Part shown: piece after piece, positions 9,995-14,302 of the stretch | Layout of the letters: each line of letters begins with the position of its first letter | Position numbering within the stretch: position 1 is the stretch's first letter | From: Rhodocollybia butyracea | Taxonomy: Eukaryota; Basidiomycota; Agaricomycetes; Agaricales; Omphalotaceae | Direction: 5' to 3' | NCBI GenBank assembly: GCA_015501585.1 | Contig: JADNRY010001236.1 | Coordinates: 1-14,302, forward strand | DNA: 14,302 bases | Notes under the pieces: generated by a model | Told to the model about the DNA's origin: nothing | Seen by the model: only the letters and a program-made list of their open reading frames with translations | The model's database searches: none | Translations under genes and position numbers: made by a program

Positions 9995-11153
9995 TCTGTA
10001 TGTTCTCGTCTTCCAAATATTCATGCGTACAGACTTACAGTACGCAGAGACAAGATGGTTTCATGTAATAGATGCAGTCAACACTGTAAGTACGTATCTT
10101 GAAGTTGCGGGAGATCCTGTTCTAATTATACTGTGCCACATCGGCTTGAATTAAGACACGATGTTTGGGGTGCATACAACGTTCAAAGGGCCTGGATCTC
10201 TCTTTAACGTTGAAAACTCTACGATGTCAAGGCTTGGGGAGGCTTGGGTCATTATGCTCTACGGATACACTTATACAGGAGATGTACATGAAGTTTGTCT
10301 CATTCTTCAGTACTATTATATAGAGTACACCTACCACAATCATTGTTTCATTTCAGCCTGACCGAAGTAGACAGGGAACCTAAGCATGTCATGAGAGCGG
10401 TATCTTTTGTCAAGTTCATAGCAAGCATTGAGCCCAAGTGAATCGCTTGGTGGATCCAAGGACTTGTGCCACTGTGACTACTACTGCTCGTTAGTTTTTT
10501 CGCGCAGTACTCCGACTTGGAAGCACTTGATTCCAATTCGCTAGAATAAGGTTACAAACGGTCGTTTGCTCAGAAGCTATAAAACCCGTTTGAGATGAAA
10601 GGCTCGATATGTCCACAAGGCGGCAACATGTTGATTATACACTTATTTAAATGTTTCCATTCTTGCGTCCCAGGTGGGCCATAGGCTGGTACAGGCTTAG
10701 TTGGTCTGTTCGGAACAGTCTTTCTGTATATATTATTGTGAAGGATCAGAAGTGCGGCGGTTATCGTGGCCCTGGTATTCAGCGCCAGCCCAGGACACGA
10801 GAATTGCACAAGTTTTACATATAAAGCTATTTGCACTCCAGTGACTCTGCTAATCAAAAACAGTATGTGTGCATTTTGATCAAACTCACTTTATGGATTT
10901 ATCCTTACTGCCTATCTGCCCATTCAACGCAACACTCCACTATCGAGCCTCGTGTTGAGACCCACACCGGAGAGTCGTGGTGGGTAAGAGATGGAAGTAT
11001 TAGACACGTGAAACACTTGGCGCTAACTTGAAATCCTTTGACTAGTCTGTCACTAATTACTTTTGAAGTTTGTGCTTTATTTTCACAATATAGCAGGCTG
11101 TTACTTGGTAACCCTTGCTTCATCCAACAATTTCTATCATTTACTGACAATAG
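9995..11153. other. Intergenic region, no recognised gene
   Basis: About 1.15 kb between the carrier and the Sec2-like gene. Open frames of 60-105 codons exist on both strands (for example 10570-10857 and 10905-11222 on minus) but none shows a domain, a family motif or a believable exon chain. A short direct repeat of AGGCTTGGG occurs at about 10229-10248. The last few hundred bases presumably hold the Sec2-like gene's promoter. Confidence 0.45.
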
Positions 11154-12802
11154 ATGACCAAAGAATGATGCTTCGACCGGCCATGTTTCGTCCACTTCCA
11201 CTTCTATTGCCTCCAATTCCACTTCGCTAAACGCGACTCAGCGTCGAGCTGCAACACCTGTAGGCTCCAACTCGCGTAATTTTCTCTCGAAAAAACCGGC
11301 CAAACAATGAAATTATAGATCCCCGTCCTAATTTCACGCCCAAAGATGAAGGATTTTTTCATGCAAGTTGAAGAAGAACTCCATGATCTGCGACGAGTAC
11401 ATGCTCATGGACAGGAAGACGACCTTCGTATGGCATTGGAAAGGTGTATGGGACGAGTCGAAGAATTTCTTACCCTCCTGACTTCTGCGTATACCACTTT
11501 CGCTGATTTACGCATTGAACTCGATGTCACACGGTCGAATTTGCAGATGATCACTGCAAACAATGAAATGTTGGAGGACGCACTCAAGAACTTGAGCTCT
11601 CAGCGCGGCACAAATCCAAGAGATGTAGCCAGTGTTGGCTGGCGTCGTTCAACTCCAACATCTTCCACCGATCTGTCCCATTCTGAAAATTTGAGCGACA
11701 ACACCCCACCCTCATCTCCTCCACTTCCAGCGTCGCATCCCCCCCCACCCCCCAAGAATCTCGATTCTTTAAATTTCGCTTCAATTCTTCATCGATATCA
11801 TCAACGTCTTCGGCCAATAACAGCCGTCCACAGACTCCTATTGTTGGTAACGAGAGTCCTACCATTGGGAGGCATCGTACAGCCTCGGCTTCCAGTGTCT
11901 CTGTAGTTCCTAATGATGATTCTTCCGCCGCTATCGCCGCACAGCTCGAAGACCTCCGACGCAACTTTGACGTTCTGAAAACCCAGGTCACACGCGACAA
12001 GGTCGAGTTAGAAACACACAAGGAACTACTGGCAGCAGAAAAGTCGAAGAGGACACAGGAGGAGTTGAGGGTCACCAAGGTTGTTAAGGAGAAGGAGGCT
12101 TTGGAAGCGGAACTCGAGAGTTTGAGTCAAGCATTGTTCGAAGAGGTGAAGAAGCATCTTTCTCCGTAAACTTTTGCTGATATATACATAGGCTAACAAC
12201 ATGGTCGCGACCGAACGTCGACTACGGGCAAAGTCCGAAGACCAATTCCGCCGGCAAAAGGAAGAGTTCAGGAAGAACTGCGGGAGGCACAGGCCCAGCG
12301 GGAGGCATTACAGAGCGACTGAAGATTATCGAGAACGAGATGGGCATTCTCAAACAGGGGAGGCCGACTCTATTCCTCCTTTAAATCTTGGTATCTCAGA
12401 ACAAGATGACGGGAAAGGGTTGGTCCCGGATTCGGGACACTATAAACGCCGTTCCAAACTCGGATTCGAGGTCTTCCTCTAGGAAGGGATCAAGTCTCCC
12501 CCTTCGTCTCGTCCTGCGTCGAGACAATCGACGTCGATTTCGAGGCCGAGTTCCATCGTCGCTGTGAATTCGTTAGCGAACCCGAACGCACATCTACACT
12601 AGGGCCTTCTACGCTAGCACCAGAGGCGTCATCCACTAATCCACCTTCACTACCTTCAGTGATATCCGAGCCTCTACCGCACCCCTTCCGTTTCCGGAGC
12701 GGGGGGAGAGTAATCACGAGGAAAAACTGAACACGAGCCGATACCGTTCACAACAGTGGATTCGATTTCGGGATGGAGGAAAAGTCACCTTGGGCCGACT
12801 GA
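11154..12802 (+). CDS. Sec2-type Rab guanine nucleotide exchange factor (coiled coil)
   Basis: About 530 aa. ATG at 11154 begins MTKE, then (after dropping one base) DASTGHVSSTSTSIAS, leading through NFTPKDEGFF into the helical segment HDLRRVHAHGQEDDLRMALE. A Ser/Pro linker follows, then a long coiled coil from about 11930 (AAQLEDLRRNFDVLKTQVTR). Intron 12146-12191 (46 nt) interrupts the diagnostic string LSQALFEE/ANNMVATERR, matching the Sec2/Rabin8 GEF domain, which activates Sec4/Rab8-class GTPases on secretory vesicles. A second helix ends RLKIIENEMGILKQG. The remainder is low-complexity Ser/Pro sequence in shifting frames, so the end is uncertain; I chose TGA at 12800-12802 because the last frame reads FGMEEKSPWAD-stop. 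Another frame stays open to about 12920. At least seven one-base corrections are needed, two of them (in 12262-12320) deletions. Confidence 0.72.
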
Positions 12803-13241
12803 GACGTTTATCCCCAGCCACTATGGTTTGGTCTCTATCCTGGCAAATTGGTCATACCGAGGCCTATGACTCAAGACGGAAGCAAACCCGCCGAGGCCAC
12901 AGGCTCAGGCTGGGCCAATAACTTAGTACCTATGCTAATAAGTAGAGCTAGACCATCCTGTTTTTACATATTTGCATGACTTGATATTGTTGCTCACATT
13001 TGTGACATTGTATATTAAGTTTCCTTGCTTTTTTGGCCCATGCCGTCAAATACCGTAGCTGTATTTCTTCTAGTCCATCCTAATATCCCTTCTCTGTTTC
13101 TGAATCTCTGATATTTTCTGGCTATTACATATCCGCTTACTCTAATAGGCTTATTTCAAGGTGTATAATATTTTATTGACCAAAGAATTGGTGAAGAATC
13201 GTAAATTCGGCAAGTTGGGCGCTTATGCTACATTTTTGGCG

Positions 13242-13256
13242 GCCGGCTACGCCGGC
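13242..13256. repeat. GC-rich hairpin GCCGGC-TAC-GCCGGC
   Basis: Two copies of the self-complementary hexamer GCCGGC are separated by three bases, so they can pair as a 6-bp stem. It sits in an AT-richer intergenic stretch. It is not followed by a T run, so it is not a bacterial-type terminator, and its role is unknown. Confidence 0.6.
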
Positions 13257-13459
13257 ATGAACTGAAATGATAAGTGCATAATAAATGAGGTTTCTAAGTC
13301 GTACAAAGGCCTGGGAAGCATATCAAGGTCCACCGTATATGAATACTTCTCTATGATAATGCCTTGCAGCAGTCAAAAGACGGCTCCTGTGTGAGTTGGA
13401 TGGGCAAACAAGCTTTTACTGGCGGGATTTCCTAAGTCACGGGGTGGCCTGAGCCAGAA

Positions 13460-13531
13460 TCGGTCTTAATCGGTCAATTCGGTCCTTTCGGTTTTGATCG
13501 GTCCAATTGGTCAGACCAATTTGGTCTCGGT
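13460..13531 (+). repeat. Phased TCGGT/TTGGT array
   Basis: TCGGT occurs at 13460, 13470, 13479, 13488, 13498 and 13527, with variant TTGGT at 13507 and 13521. The first six spacings are 10, 9, 9, 10 and 9 bp, close to one helical turn. The bases between repeats are AT-rich. A perfect 7-bp inverted repeat, ATTGGTC-A-GACCAAT (13506-13520), lies at the end of the array. Confidence 0.7.
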
Positions 13532-13874
13532 TTGGCGGGGCAGCCTCTATCCTCGTCAAACCTCATCACGCGTTTTTATATCCTGCATCCATACAAGTTT
13601 ATACTACCCCTGAATTTGTCAATTTAACTCTCACGGTCTCAGCCGGCACTACCGTCTATACTTTTTATGGCATTGTCTGTATTCCTCTAAAATGCATGAA
13701 CATCAGCAAAGAACAAGACACTCGCAGTTCAGAGTAGTCGTCAGCTAAATGGGCGACTCTTGAGTTCATAACCAGTGTTAACGAAGAACAATCTCTGTTA
13801 TCTAATACAAATACACATATACACCAACAAAAAAAAAGTATTCTTCCTCGGCCACTCACTCAGCTTCTCCCTCG

Positions 13875-14302
13875 CTAGTAATAATATCTCCTCGAATGGC
13901 TGGAGGACGACCGTCTATGGTGACGATGATGCCTCGAGCTCCTTGAGCTAGACGCAAGAATGACAGTCGGCTGACTTCCACCATATCCATGAGCACTCGG
14001 ATAGGCATAACCGGCGCTCGCAACGTATGGCGAGCCATATCCATAAGGAAACACCATAAGAACTGCGAGTATGGTAATCCGGCGCAGCGACGTATTGCGG
14101 GGCCATCACAGTGGGAGGCGCGCCGTAGAAATTTGTTGCATGGGCAATCCCATACCATGACTATGATGAGAAGCCATCGAATGGACAACGGGAGGAGGCG
14201 ACGGAGACGAGTAGGCCACAGGATGGCATGTCCGTAAGAACTCGAATATGCCGATGACGAGAAGCATACATTGCACCAGAATTGGGGTAAACGACGCTTC
14301 CA
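13875..14302 (-). CDS. C-terminal part of a Tyr/Gly/Ser/His/Pro-rich protein, cut by the window edge
   Basis: Only the 3' end is present: the gene enters at 14302 on minus and stops at TAG (13877-13875). The last clean stretch, 14057-13875, reads PYGYGSPYVASAGYAYPSAH, then a Ser/Arg/His-rich tail (RSSRHHRHHRRSSSSHSRRYYY). Upstream, other frames give SSPSPPPVVHSMASHHSHG and VMAPQYVAAPDYHTRSSYG, with the same composition. At least three one-base corrections join them. I recognise no domain; such low-complexity tails occur in many fungal proteins, including RNA-binding and cell-surface proteins. A Gly/Tyr-rich disordered region is all that can be claimed. Confidence 0.5.

Larger units (their letters stand above)
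12803..13874. other. Intergenic region, no recognised gene
   Basis: About 1.07 kb between convergent genes: the 3' ends of the Sec2-like gene and of the minus-strand gene at the right edge. I recognise no coding segment; the 76-codon frame at 13507-13737 has no family features. The region holds the TCGGT array and hairpins listed separately. Confidence 0.5.

Noticed and set aside
10570..10857. 95-codon minus frame with a hydrophobic segment followed by a Pro-rich block, faintly like a P450 N-terminus
   Set aside because: No heme-binding or other P450 motif follows on either side, so the resemblance is not supportable.
10905..11222. 105-codon minus frame starting MELEAIEVEVDE
   Set aside because: Its start is antisense to the N-terminal exon of the Sec2-like gene (Ser/Thr-rich sequence read backwards gives Glu/Val-rich peptides), and the rest has no features.
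1..14302. tRNA or rRNA genes, CRISPR arrays, transposase or reverse-transcriptase coding, long terminal repeats
   Set aside because: Read by eye on both strands; no cloverleaf, array or mobile-element motif was found. A tRNAscan and a repeat-library search would settle it.

Overview
The window looks like nuclear DNA of a basidiomycete fungus, probably an agaricomycete. Genes are split by many short introns of about 46-59 nt with GT..AG ends, they lie close together on both strands, and the recognisable proteins are fungal: an Msb2-type signalling mucin, a Pet8-type mitochondrial carrier and a Sec2-type Rab GEF. I see no bacterial, viral, tRNA, rRNA, CRISPR or transposon signal.

Layout, left to right. 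(1) 24-2751 (+): secreted or membrane mucin with signal peptide, Ser/Thr-rich repeats, a membrane-proximal globular domain, one transmembrane helix and a cytoplasmic tail (Msb2-like). (2) 2752-3747: about 1 kb, T-rich, no recognised gene. (3) 3748-5557 (+): CaiB/BaiF-family CoA-transferase, seven exons. (4) 8879-5637 (-): SNF2-family chromatin remodeller of the LSH/DDM1/Irc5 branch, about 13 exons, tail-to-tail with the CoA-transferase (79 bp between stops). (5) 9001-about 9994 (+): mitochondrial S-adenosylmethionine carrier of the Pet8/SLC25A26 type, head-to-head with the remodeller across 121 bp that carry a perfect ATGACTCAT (Gcn4/Cpc1-type) site. (6) about 9995-11153: no recognised gene. 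(7) 11154-about 12802 (+): coiled-coil protein with a Sec2-type Rab GEF signature. (8) about 12803-13874: no recognised gene, but with a 9-10 bp-phased TCGGT array and two small hairpins. (9) 14302-13875 (-): C-terminal part of a Tyr/Gly/Ser/His-rich protein cut by the window edge.

The dominant oddity is that every gene read here needs repeated one-base frame corrections, about 35 in total. Most are one base too many in a short homopolymer, while splice sites and catalytic motifs are intact. The simplest reading is an uncorrected indel-rich assembly of functional genes. As a result no gene here appears as one clean spliced reading frame, and conceptual translations need correction.

Functionally the genes are mostly unrelated housekeeping or signalling genes. 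The one pairing with a possible logic is the SAM importer beside an LSH/DDM1-type remodeller, since that family supports DNA methylation in plants and animals. I found no convincing new multi-gene system.
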